Assembly (NCBI GenBank): GCA_016873295.1
Contig: VGXM01000021.1
Coordinates: forward strand, 1 to 52,772
Origin: Phycisphaerae bacterium
GTDB taxonomy: Bacteria > Planctomycetota > Phycisphaerae > Phycisphaerales > UBA1924
Direction of reading: 5' to 3'
Length of the DNA: 52,772 bases
Under the pieces are notes generated by a model, which saw nothing but the letters and a program-made list of their open reading frames with translations, was not told the DNA's origin and made no database searches. The position numbers were made by a program, and so were the translations under genes. This document shows positions 1-7,769 of the stretch, piece by piece (position 1 is the stretch's first letter; every line of letters begins with the position of its first letter).

Positions 1-1074
1 TCGGGGTTCCTCTTGCTGCCCGCGTCGCGGCTGAGCACGGCCCTGGCCGCTGGAGCACCGGCGGACGCGGGCTGGATCGAGCGGCACGGGCTGGCCCTGG
101 GCGCGGCGCTCGCGGCCCTTGCGGGGGATCACGCCTCGCGGTCCCTGGCGTCGCTCCGCGAGCGGGCGGTCGTGCAGCGGCGCACCATCCTGACGTTGGC
201 GGTCGAGGTGCTGAGCGACCAGCGTCGCGCCGTGCTGGCCCTGGCCGCGGGCCTGGCCCCGCTGCTCCTGGGGCCTTGGGCCCTGGGCCTGGCTCGCGGG
301 CTGGTGCTGAGCGCCAAGTCCTCGGGGCTGGAGGAGCGCCTGAAGGAAGTCGATCGGGCCGGCATCCGCGAGGCGATGCACCAGCAGATGGAGTCCGCCC
401 GCTGGCCCATGACCAAGCTGCTCGCCGACTTCTCGCGTGCGGCACCCGTCGGCGTGACGGTCGAGACGGTCACGGTGTCGCCCGACCAGGGGCTCAGCGC
501 CCAGGGCAGGGCCGACTCCGTCGACGCCCTCAACAAGCTGCTCGAGACGCTCAACGCCACGCGCGTGTTCACGAGCACGCGGATCAACCGCCAGAGCACC
601 GGCGTGTCAGGCGTCGAGTTCCAGCTCACGGCGATGGTGTCGAACCCGCACGGCCGGGCCGCGGCGGGGGACGACTTCGCCGCCAAGCCCCTGGCCGTCC
701 GCCTGTACGGCGAGGGGGCCTCGAACACGACGACGCCGGTGGCGCTGGACCCGGTGGCGGCGACGAACGGATCCTCGCGGGCCTCGGCGCCCCGGGCGCC
801 GCGCGAACGCTCGGAGCCCTCGACGCCCTCGGCGCCCAACCCGGCGGTGGGGGGCTCGGCGGCGGGGGACTCGGTGCCGGCGCCGCTGACCGACGAGCAG
901 ATCGCGGCGATGGACCGCCGCGGCGCGACGATCGAGATGGTGCGGCGGCGGACGTACCCGCAGCGCAATCGCGACGTCGACGCGGGCGTGCGCTCGCGGC
1001 TGGAGGACGAGGTCAAGCGCATCCAGGAGCACATGAAGCGACTCGACCAGCAACCCACGGGAGGCGGCGCATGA
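1..1074 (+). CDS. PilM/PilN-like T2SS/T4P assembly protein (5' partial)
   Basis: The reading frame is open from the first base, so the true start lies outside the window; the first start-like codon is TTG at 13. The N-terminal stretch resembles the tail of an actin-like PilM/GspL cytoplasmic domain. A basic stretch and one membrane segment (about residues 75-100, rich in Leu/Ala) follow, then a periplasmic ferredoxin-like region typical of PilN, and a Ser/Pro/Ala-rich tail ending in a charged helix. Its stop overlaps the next start (ATGA at 1071), so it is translationally coupled to a PilO-like gene. By position it should anchor the inner-membrane platform of the secretin downstream. The family call rests on topology and gene order; sequence identity is weak. 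Confidence 0.6.
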   Translation, partial: SGFLLLPASRLSTALAAGAPADAGWIERHGLALGAALAALAGDHASRSLASLRERAVVQRRTILTLAVEVLSDQRRAVLALAAGLAPLLLGPWALGLARGLVLSAKSSGLEERLKEVDRAGIREAMHQQMESARWPMTKLLADFSRAAPVGVTVETVTVSPDQGLSAQGRADSVDALNKLLETLNATRVFTSTRINRQSTGVSGVEFQLTAMVSNPHGRAAAGDDFAAKPLAVRLYGEGASNTTTPVALDPVAATNGSSRASAPRAPRERSEPSTPSAPNPAVGGSAAGDSVPAPLTDEQIAAMDRRGATIEMVRRRTYPQRNRDVDAGVRSRLEDEVKRIQEHMKRLDQQPTGGGA

Positions 1075-1670
1075 ACGCACTCCTGGCGTGGTATTCCGGG
1101 CAGCAGCGGGTGGTGAAGTGGGGGGTCTGGGCGGCCGCCGGGCTGGTGGCCTACTTCGGGCTGGTCGAGCCGATCGTCGAGGGGACGCTCAAGGCCGGTC
1201 GGGCCGCCGACGTCCGCGAGGCGTCGCTCCGCAAGCTCGCCGACGCCGGCGCCGATTCCGAGGCCGAGGCCCTCGCCATCCGCACGTTCGGTCGGCTGGA
1301 GCTCCCCGCCGACGCCAACACGCGGACGCTCAAGCTCAACCAGGCCGTGACCGCCGTGCTCGATTCGCACGGCGTGCGCCGGCACACGTCGAGCACGAAG
1401 TTGACGTCGATGGAGCAGGGGCCGCTGCAGGCCGCCGTGCCCGCGACCGAGCAGGTGTGGCGCTTCGTCCGCGAGATCCAGTTCGAGGCGGCGCCCGAGG
1501 TGTTCGCGGCGGTGCTGGCCGACCTGGAGCGCTCGCCCGACGTGTCGTGCGTGTCGCGCGTGCAGCTCCGCCGGGGCGGTGAGGCCAACCGGGGCGACCG
1601 CGTCGTGCGGGCCAGCGTCGCGGTGGAGACGTGGATCCAGGCCCCGCGCGGGCAAGGAAGGGGCCGATGA
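1071..1670 (+). CDS. PilO/GspM-like inner-membrane platform protein
   Basis: This 199-residue protein has a short cytoplasmic N-terminus, one membrane segment at about residues 15-35 (VVKWGVWAAAGLVAYFGL), an Ala/Arg/Glu-rich helical stretch and a periplasmic alpha/beta domain. That is the plan of PilO/GspM, which pairs with PilN/GspL to form the platform. The start ATG overlaps the upstream stop and its own stop overlaps the next ATG (ATGA at 1667), so three genes are tightly coupled. The product is inferred from topology and position between a PilN-like and a PilP/GspC-like gene ahead of a secretin. Confidence 0.6.
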   Translation: MNALLAWYSGQQRVVKWGVWAAAGLVAYFGLVEPIVEGTLKAGRAADVREASLRKLADAGADSEAEALAIRTFGRLELPADANTRTLKLNQAVTAVLDSHGVRRHTSSTKLTSMEQGPLQAAVPATEQVWRFVREIQFEAAPEVFAAVLADLERSPDVSCVSRVQLRRGGEANRGDRVVRASVAVETWIQAPRGQGRGR

Positions 1671-2266
1671 CCAACCCGCTCGATCAACTCAAGCGCGTGG
1701 GGTGGGTCGGCTGGCTCGCGGTCGTCGTCGCGATCCTCGCCCTGGTGGTCTGCCTCCCGGGCCTGGTCGGCGTGGGCGGGTCGCTGCTGGCGCCGTCAGC
1801 CAGGCGGTCGGCGGCGGCGCAGGAGGAGCGGCTCGCCAAGGCCGCCGAGGACTACGCCACGGGCGTCGAGCGCTCGCTGGCGCAGATCGACGGTCGGTCG
1901 ATCTTCTTCGTGCCCTCGCCCCCGATCCCGCCGCCGCCCCCCCCGCCGACCGTCGTGGAGACCGAGCCGCCCCCGCCGCCCAAGCCGACCAGCTACGGCG
2001 GGCCGGCGATCATCGCGATGGTCAACGACGCGGTGTGGTTCTCCGACGGCACGCGCCTGGTGCCCGGGCAGTCGAGCGAGTCGGGCGAGGTGCGGGTCGT
2101 GCGGGTCGAGATGCCCTGGCAGGCGGTCCTCGAATGGAAGGGCGTCGAGTTCAAGGTCCCGCTTTTCGACCGTGATTCCACCGTGATCAAGGAGCCGGCG
2201 CCCCCGCCGGCGGACGCGCCCCCGACGCTCGACCCGACCCTCCCGACCCGCAGCCAAGAGAACTGA
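1667..2266 (+). CDS. PilP/GspC-like periplasmic linker protein with proline-rich segment
   Basis: This 199-residue protein has one N-terminal membrane anchor (about residues 13-40) and a helical segment. A proline-rich stretch follows (around residues 85-105, with runs of seven and five prolines interrupted by TVVETE), then a small beta-rich domain and a second Pro-rich tail. In T2SS and T4P systems a protein of this build (GspC or PilP) spans the periplasm and links the inner-membrane platform to the N0 domain of the secretin, which is the next gene, one base away. The homology region is short, so the call depends largely on context. The ATGA overlap with the PilO-like gene fixes the start. 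Confidence 0.55.
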   Translation: MTNPLDQLKRVGWVGWLAVVVAILALVVCLPGLVGVGGSLLAPSARRSAAAQEERLAKAAEDYATGVERSLAQIDGRSIFFVPSPPIPPPPPPPTVVETEPPPPPKPTSYGGPAIIAMVNDAVWFSDGTRLVPGQSSESGEVRVVRVEMPWQAVLEWKGVEFKVPLFDRDSTVIKEPAPPPADAPPTLDPTLPTRSQEN

Positions 2267-2267
2267 C

Positions 2268-4730
2268 ATGACGACAGACCTCCGCACGCTCCCCCGCGCC
2301 GCTTCCGCCGCGTTCGCCCTGACGCTCGCCGCGGGCCTGGCCCTGGCGCAGGGCGCCGGCGACGGGCGCCGACCGATGGACGGCCCGCCCACCAAGCTCG
2401 CCTTCAAGAACGTGACGGTGGAACAGGTGGTGCCGTTCATCGTGGAGGCGACGGGGAAGGTGGTGATCCCGCAGCAGGACGTGCTGAGCCGGCGCGTCAC
2501 CGTCCTGAACGACCGCGAGATCCCGCGGATCCAGGCGCTGGACATGGTGCTGCTGGCGCTGCAGCAGGCGGGCGTGGGCGTCATCGAGACCGACGAGATC
2601 GTCACGCTCCGCGACATCAACGAGGTCGTGCGCCAGAAGGTGCCGGTGATCGGGCCGGACGAGTCCACGCTGGGGCGGACCAACGTCGGCGCCATCGCGG
2701 AGAAGGTGTACCGCCTGCGGAACGTGACGGCGGAGAACTACGCCGACGTGCTCAAGAACGCGGTGCCCGACTACGCCAAGCTGACGGTGGACAAGGAGTC
2801 CAACCAGGTGGCGATCCTGGGGCCGATCGCGCTGCTGCAGCGGATGGAGATGCTGATCGACAGCCTCGACCAGCCCTCGGCGGGGGCCGTGGTCGCCGAG
2901 ACCTTCCGCCTGCGCTTCGCCGACGCGGAGCAGATCGCCCGCAACATCGAGGAGCTGTTCGGGGGCGACACCGGGGGGGCCGGGCAGACCGGGCAGCAGC
3001 GGCGCCCGCAGCCGCAGGGCCCTGCGGCGTTCTTCGGCGGGCAGCAACAGCAGCAGCAGGCGACGCGCTCGCGGCAGCTCCGCGTCTCGACCAACACGCA
3101 GCAGAACTCCGTCACCATCGTCGCCGAGCCCGCGGTGATGGAGCAGATTCGCGCCCAGATCAGCCAGTTCTGGGACCTGCCCCTCCCGGACGAGGCGGTC
3201 GTCCCCCGCATCTACGACCTCAAGAACTCCGACCCCGTCAAGGTCCGCAGCCTGCTCGAAGGCCTCTTCGGACGCGGCACGCCCACCACGCCGACGGGCG
3301 GCGGGGGCCAAGGCGGGCAGGGCGGGCAGGCCGCGACGAGCACGGCGGCGTCGCAGGGCGTCGGGCGCCTCGCCGGGCAGTTCTCGTTCCAGGCGATCCC
3401 GGAGTCGGGTCGCCTGGTGGTGGTGGCCAAGAGCCCGGACAACCTGGCGGTGATCGACAAGATCATCGAAGGGCTCGACCAGCCGCAGACCGTCGGGCTG
3501 CCGACGATCCTGGAGCTCAAGCACGCCAACGCCGAGGACCTCGCCGAGCAACTCAACTCGCTCCTGGCGCAGGACGGCACGCTGGCGCAGATCCGCCGGA
3601 GCGAGTCGGGGCTCACGGACGCGGCGTCGAGCGCCAGCCCCTTCGCCACCACCGCGCAGACGCAGAGCGCCGCGGACCAGGCGACCGCGACGTCGCCCGA
3701 CTCGATCAGCTTCTGGTGGCAGCGCTCGCGTCCGCCCACGGACCGGCAGAACGCCTCCAACCTCGTGGGGCAGCTCCGCATCGTGCCGGTGTGGCGTCAG
3801 AACGCGCTCATGATCCTGGCGCCCGCCGAGTACCGGGCCTCGCTGGTCCAGCTCATCCAGGAGCTCGACAAGCCGGGGCGGCAGGTGCTCATCTCCGCCA
3901 TCGTGCTGGACATCTCGCGCGACGACGCCACGGCCCTGGGGTTCCGCTGGTCGAGCCAGACCCTCACGCCCACCAACGCCGACAACAGCGTCACGCTGGG
4001 CAACACCGCCACCGGCACCAAGAACGACTTCCTCCCGTCCCTCTTCGACACCTCCGTCCTCAACAGCAGCATGAACCTCAACGTCATGCTCCAGGCCCTG
4101 TCGGAGAAGACCAAGGTCAACATCCTGTCGGAGCCCAAGATCTTCACGAGCGACAACCAGGAGGCCGAGTTCTTCTCCGGGCAGGACATCCCCTTCATCA
4201 CGCAGAGCCAGCCCAACACGCAGGGGAACGTGGTCAACAGCTTCGACTACCGGGCGGTGGGCATCCAGTTGCGGGTGCGGCCGCGGATCACCGTCAAGCA
4301 GGACGTGGACCTGAAGATCAACCTCGAGCTCTCGTCGACGACGCCCGGGAACACGCTCCTCGGCGGGGCCATCGTCGACCGGCGCGAGACCACCACGCAG
4401 CTCATCGTCAAGAGCGGGCAGACGGTGGTGATCTCCGGCATCCTGCGGGCGGAGGACTCGGAGATCAAGCGCAAGGTGCCGCTGCTGGGGGACATCCCGC
4501 TCATCGGGCTGGTCTTCCGCTCGGTGGAGAAGACGCGGACCGACAAGGAGCTGCTGGTGTTCATCACGCCGGTGGTGGTCGACAACACCGACTCCATGGG
4601 CCCGATGAACGACCCGTATCTGCGGCGCCTGGACGATCGCAAGGGCGAGCTGGAGTCGCCCGGCCGCCAGCTCCCGAGCACGCCCGCGGCGCCGCCGGCG
4701 CCCCCGTCGGGCGAATCGACGGAGCGCTGA
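2268..4730 (+). CDS. gspD: Secretin of a T2SS/T4P-like system (GspD/PilQ family)
   Basis: The 820-residue precursor starts with a Sec signal peptide (hydrophobic core ending ALALAQG near residue 28). A TonB-short/N0-type domain and several N-domains (N1-N3) follow, separated by low-complexity inserts: a Gln-rich run around residue 260 and a Gly/Gln run around residue 345. The C-terminal secretin domain covers about residues 540-780 and carries the typical signature VPLLGDIPLIG followed by a beta strand ending ELLVFITPVVV. The tail is Pro/Ser-rich and might bind a pilotin or other partner. Secretins form the outer-membrane gate for secreted proteins or pili. It lies directly behind the PilN-, PilO- and PilP-like genes and 3 bases before a lipoprotein gene. 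I cannot separate GspD from PilQ by sequence alone. Confidence 0.92.
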   Translation: MTTDLRTLPRAASAAFALTLAAGLALAQGAGDGRRPMDGPPTKLAFKNVTVEQVVPFIVEATGKVVIPQQDVLSRRVTVLNDREIPRIQALDMVLLALQQAGVGVIETDEIVTLRDINEVVRQKVPVIGPDESTLGRTNVGAIAEKVYRLRNVTAENYADVLKNAVPDYAKLTVDKESNQVAILGPIALLQRMEMLIDSLDQPSAGAVVAETFRLRFADAEQIARNIEELFGGDTGGAGQTGQQRRPQPQGPAAFFGGQQQQQQATRSRQLRVSTNTQQNSVTIVAEPAVMEQIRAQISQFWDLPLPDEAVVPRIYDLKNSDPVKVRSLLEGLFGRGTPTTPTGGGGQGGQGGQAATSTAASQGVGRLAGQFSFQAIPESGRLVVVAKSPDNLAVIDKIIEGLDQPQTVGLPTILELKHANAEDLAEQLNSLLAQDGTLAQIRRSESGLTDAASSASPFATTAQTQSAADQATATSPDSISFWWQRSRPPTDRQNASNLVGQLRIVPVWRQNALMILAPAEYRASLVQLIQELDKPGRQVLISAIVLDISRDDATALGFRWSSQTLTPTNADNSVTLGNTATGTKNDFLPSLFDTSVLNSSMNLNVMLQALSEKTKVNILSEPKIFTSDNQEAEFFSGQDIPFITQSQPNTQGNVVNSFDYRAVGIQLRVRPRITVKQDVDLKINLELSSTTPGNTLLGGAIVDRRETTTQLIVKSGQTVVISGILRAEDSEIKRKVPLLGDIPLIGLVFRSVEKTRTDKELLVFITPVVVDNTDSMGPMNDPYLRRLDDRKGELESPGRQLPSTPAAPPAPPSGESTER

Positions 4731-4733
4731 CCC

Positions 4734-5978
4734 GTGCCGCTCCGCACCCATGTCGCGCTCACGATCGCGGGGGTATCGCTCCTGGGCTGCGTGACCGAGG
4801 GGCCCCGGCGGCCGGCCGCCTCCGCGTCACCCGACGCCGCCGGCCCGCTCGCGCCCGTCGCCCGCCCGGCCGACGCGGCCCGAGTGTCGACGTCCCGCGT
4901 GGTTGTCTCGGTGGCCCCGGCGGGCGCCGTGGGGTACGACGGGCAATCCCTCCCGATTGTCTCGCCCGATGGGCGATTCCTCGCGGTCCAAGAGGGCGAC
5001 CCGCCCCCGTGGCCGACGCTGCTGGCCGATCCGTCCGCGACCCCGGCCCACACGTCGCGGCTGGCCGTGTACGACCTCGCCGAGCCCATCGCGAGGCGGG
5101 TGGAGTGGCCCGAGCAGCCGCCCATGGGCCTCGTGGCGGGGCGAGGGGCCGACTCGACCGGCGTGCTGGTGGAGTGGCCCCGCGAGGATGGGGCCCGCTG
5201 GATCGGTCGCCTCCTCTGGCTCTCGGGCCAGGTCCAGTGGCTGGTCACGGGCGACACGGTCAACGCCCACGCGGCCTGGACCGCCGACTCGCGCCTCGTC
5301 TATACGCGCCGCGGCGTCGCCGACCTCCCCGAGGCGACGCACCTGGTCGTGCTCAACGCGGACGGGTCGGAGTCGACGCGCCGGGCTGCCGGCGGCGCCT
5401 ACGCCTTTCCCCTGACGACGTCCGACGCGTCGGTCGTCTACGCGCTGGTGCGCACGCCGAGCGGGACCGACATCGAGGCCGTGCGCATGTTGGCCGACAC
5501 TCCCCATTCGCCCGCCCGGCTCGGATCGACGCTCGCCCGGCGGACGGTCTCCAGGCGCCCGGAGCCCGCCATGGGCTTCCAGATCACGGCGCCGGTGCAG
5601 ACGGCCCCGCCGCGCACGGGGGCCGGCTCACCCGACCCCGCGCTGTTCTACCACCCGGACCTGGCCCGCATGGTCACGTTCGAGGCGCGCGAGTCGAGCT
5701 TTGGGCTGCTGGCGCCGCGCTCCATCGCCGCCGTGCGCTGGACTCACGGCGGCGCCGACGGCTACCTGTGCACGACCCCCGAGGGCCTGGTCTTCACCCC
5801 GACGCCGCCCGCTCCATCCGGCGAGGAAGCGCGGCGGGCGCCGGACGTCCGGGTGATCGCGGGGCACTTCGTGCCGCGGGCGACGGATGACGCCGCTCGG
5901 CCGGTGCTGCTCGTCGGCCCACAGGGCAAGGACCCGACGACCTTGGTGCTGATGCGTCTGAGCCCGGAGGCGCCCTAA
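4734..5978 (+). CDS. Lipoprotein with WD40/TolB-like repeats
   Basis: The start is GTG at 4734, 3 bases after the secretin stop; the N-terminus then reads as a lipoprotein signal with lipobox LLGC (Cys at residue 19). The mature 396-residue part contains blades such as PIVSPDGRFLAV and AAWTADSRLVYTRRG, which resemble TolB/WD40-like beta-propeller repeats (PD40 type). No enzyme motif is visible. As the last gene of the secretin operon it could be an accessory or pilotin-like factor, but that is only positional inference. The IS5-family remnant begins exactly at the stop codon (TAA at 5976-5978), so the extreme C-terminus may have been altered by the insertion. Confidence 0.6.
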   Translation: MPLRTHVALTIAGVSLLGCVTEGPRRPAASASPDAAGPLAPVARPADAARVSTSRVVVSVAPAGAVGYDGQSLPIVSPDGRFLAVQEGDPPPWPTLLADPSATPAHTSRLAVYDLAEPIARRVEWPEQPPMGLVAGRGADSTGVLVEWPREDGARWIGRLLWLSGQVQWLVTGDTVNAHAAWTADSRLVYTRRGVADLPEATHLVVLNADGSESTRRAAGGAYAFPLTTSDASVVYALVRTPSGTDIEAVRMLADTPHSPARLGSTLARRTVSRRPEPAMGFQITAPVQTAPPRTGAGSPDPALFYHPDLARMVTFEARESSFGLLAPRSIAAVRWTHGGADGYLCTTPEGLVFTPTPPAPSGEEARRAPDVRVIAGHFVPRATDDAARPVLLVGPQGKDPTTLVLMRLSPEAP

Positions 5979-5984
5979 AGCGTG

Positions 5985-6777
5985 TCATGAACGTCCTTCC
6001 AGCAGGTTGTTGAGCATGAGGCAGTCGACGACGACGAGGTGGAGGCCCGCGAGGGAGGGCGGACGTTCATCGTCCTTGGCGAGGCGTCGGAATCGGGCCA
6101 TCCAGGCGGAGGAGCGTTCCACGACCCAGCGCCGCGGGAGCAGCACGAAGCCGCGTGTGGCCTGCGGCGGCTCACCACGCTCGGTTCGATGGCGTGCTTC
6201 TTCGCGGCCGCCGCGGGCTTGTCACCGGTGTACGCCTGGTCCACGGACGCGAGCCGCACGCTCCTGCCGGTCGCCTTCTGCACGTCCTTGGCCAGCGCCT
6301 TGAACTGGGCGCGGTCTTGCTGATCGGCGCGGGTCGCGCGCAGCGTCAGGAGGTGGCCCAGCGTGTCCACGCCGATGTGCACCTTCGAGCCTTCTTCCGC
6401 TTGGCCCCGTCGTACCCCGCGCGGTGCCCGCTCTCGGGCGTGGACTGGGGCGTGCGGCTGCCGAGGATCGCCGCGGTCGGGTCCGGCGCGCGGCCGCTGG
6501 CCACGCGCAAGAGCTCGCGCAGATCGTGCACCATCGCCTCGAACACGCCCGCGGCGATCCACCGCTGCGTCCGCTGGTGAACAGCCTCCCGGGGCGGGAA
6601 GTCGTTGGGCGTCATCCGCCGCGGCGCCCCCGCCCGGACGAGCCAGCGCAGGGCGTTGAAGACCTCGCGGGGATCGTGCTCGCGCTGAGGAGCGTCCTCA
6701 CGCATCAGGGTGAGGCACGGGGCCACAGACGCCCACTCGTCATCCGTGACGCCCGTCGGGTCCGGCTTCCTTGCCAT
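5985..6777 (-). pseudogene. IS5-family transposase, two frame interruptions
   Basis: Read from 6777 downwards, the N-terminal IS5-type domain (DUF4096-like, starting MARKPDPTGVTDDEWASV) runs to GYDGAKRKK near 6391. The DDE region continues in the -1 frame (GSKVHIGVDTLGHLL, then VDQAYTG). Near 6171-6178 the frame changes by one base again, giving [13 protein letters not shown] and the expected C-terminus [11 protein letters not shown] with stop at 5985-5987. All three acidic DDE residues are present, but only across three frames. The first shift sits at AAGAAGG, where some IS5 (IS427-group) elements use programmed -1 frameshifting; the second has no such excuse. The element is therefore probably dead. 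Seven-base ends ATGAACG (5987-5993) and CGTTCAT (6781-6787) may be what is left of the terminal inverted repeats. Confidence 0.85.
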
Positions 6778-6784
6778 GCCCGTT

Positions 6785-6877
6785 CATCGGGCGCTTCGCC
6801 CGTGACCCGAGCGGCTGTTCGAGGCCCGTCCGGACGCCGGCACGGACGACCGCCTGGCGCATCGCCCATGGCCCCCG
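6785..6877 (-). repeat. Structured repeat, copy C (partial)
   Basis: Read on the minus strand, this stretch matches the central and right part of the structured repeats at 10983-11172 and 37765-37953. It shares the block GCCGGCGTCCGGAC, then CCTCGAACAGCCG and the hairpin half GGGCGAAGCGCCCGATGA. It starts immediately after the stop codon (TGA, 6880-6878) of the minus-strand UspA gene and is cut near 6785 by the IS5-family remnant. The outer terminal inverted repeats seen in the other two copies are missing, and the first hairpin has diverged. Confidence 0.75.
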
Positions 6878-7333
6878 TCACCGGGCCGCGTCCGCCTTGA
6901 TCGCGGCCAGCGGGACCATCAGCACGGCGCACGGCGAACTCTCCAGCACCGACTTGCTGACCGACCCGTGGATGATCCGCTTGAGGATCCCGTCGGCGTG
7001 GGTGCCGATCACGATCAGGTCCGCCTGCACCCCCGCCGCGTAGGGCGAGATGTCACGCGCCGGGAACCCGTGCCGGACCTCGGTGTGGCACTCCAGCCCC
7101 GCGAAGTGCCGCTCGGCGAAGCGGCGGATCCGATCGCGGTCGTCGGGCGTGATCTCGTCCACCACCGGCATCACCCCGACCGCCGACGGGGTGTTGGCCA
7201 CCACCGGCTCGATCAGGTGCAGCACGATCAGCCCCGCCCCGTGCGCCCGCGCCTCCAGCGCGGCGTGCGGTGCCGCGCCCTCCGACAGCCCGGAGTAGTC
7301 GGTGGGAAAGAGGATCCTGCTGATCTTCGCCAT
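6878..7333 (-). CDS. Universal stress protein, single UspA domain
   Basis: This 151-residue protein starts with the usual beta strand (RILFPTDYSGLSEGAA). The C-terminal nucleotide-loop region reads LIVIGTHADG...GSVSKSVLESSPCAVLMVP, the UspA fold with the G-S-(T/S/V) loop that binds ATP in many members. The length is normal. It is cytoplasmic and of unknown precise function; UspA proteins accompany survival under stress. It faces away from a cluster of ion transporters that ends with a second, two-domain UspA gene, suggesting a shared stress or ion-homeostasis role. A partial copy of the structured repeat follows its stop codon directly. Confidence 0.9.
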   Translation of the reverse strand: MAKISRILFPTDYSGLSEGAAPHAALEARAHGAGLIVLHLIEPVVANTPSAVGVMPVVDEITPDDRDRIRRFAERHFAGLECHTEVRHGFPARDISPYAAGVQADLIVIGTHADGILKRIIHGSVSKSVLESSPCAVLMVPLAAIKADAAR

Positions 7334-7469
7334 GCGCCGCCTCCGGGGCGTGCCCTCCGCAGCCCCGCACCAGCATACACGCCACCGCCAAGCCGCCGCA
7401 CGAGGGTGGACTTGAGTGCCGCCCGCCTCTATGTTCCACCGTCAGGCCGCCCCGCCCGCCTGTTCGTCC

Positions 7470-7769
7470 ACGATGCAAGGAAGGGTCATCACGTCCGTGC
7501 CACGCTCCGGACGACTCATCGTCGTCGCCAACCGCCTCCCGGTCACCCGGGTCGGGCACGGGTCCCCCGCGCGATGGCAGCGGAGCTCCGGCGGCCTGAT
7601 CGCACTCTTCAGCGACCTCTGCCGCCACGCCCACTGCACCGACATCCTCACCGAGGGGTACGACACCCGGCACCAGGCCGCCCTCGGAAACCTCGCCCAG
7701 GTCTACTCGCACCTGGCCGTCATCAGCGCCGCGCTCGCCATCGACGCCGCCACGGGGGGGCGCCCATGA
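7470..7769 (+). pseudogene. Deletion-scar ORF: trehalose-phosphate synthase start joined to GH15 end
   Basis: The first part (SGRLIVVANRLPVT, a Trp, then SSGGLIAL) is the N-terminus of OtsA, the GT20 trehalose-6-phosphate synthase, where this strand and GG loop bind nucleotide sugar. Directly afterwards the sequence becomes TEGYDTRHQAALGNLAQVYS followed by HLAVISAALAIDAA. That resembles the C-terminal end of GH15 glucoamylase/trehalase-like enzymes (EEYDP...LGNxPQAFSHLALI). About 100 residues cannot hold either catalytic domain. The simplest reading is one large deletion between two formerly neighbouring genes that happened to stay in frame. The stop overlaps the ATG of the CaCA gene (7766), so translation of the remnant may still couple to it. 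Starts at 7416 or GTG 7497 are equally possible. Confidence 0.5.

Noticed and set aside
2187..4751. Minus-strand frame opposite the secretin
   Set aside because: Shadow frame with Arg/Leu/Asp bias and no family; the secretin itself is unambiguous.
6781..6796. 16-base inverted repeat match (12 of 16) between the two sides of the IS5 element
   Set aside because: Most of the right-hand bases belong to the structured repeat copy C, so beyond the 7-base core the match may be coincidence.
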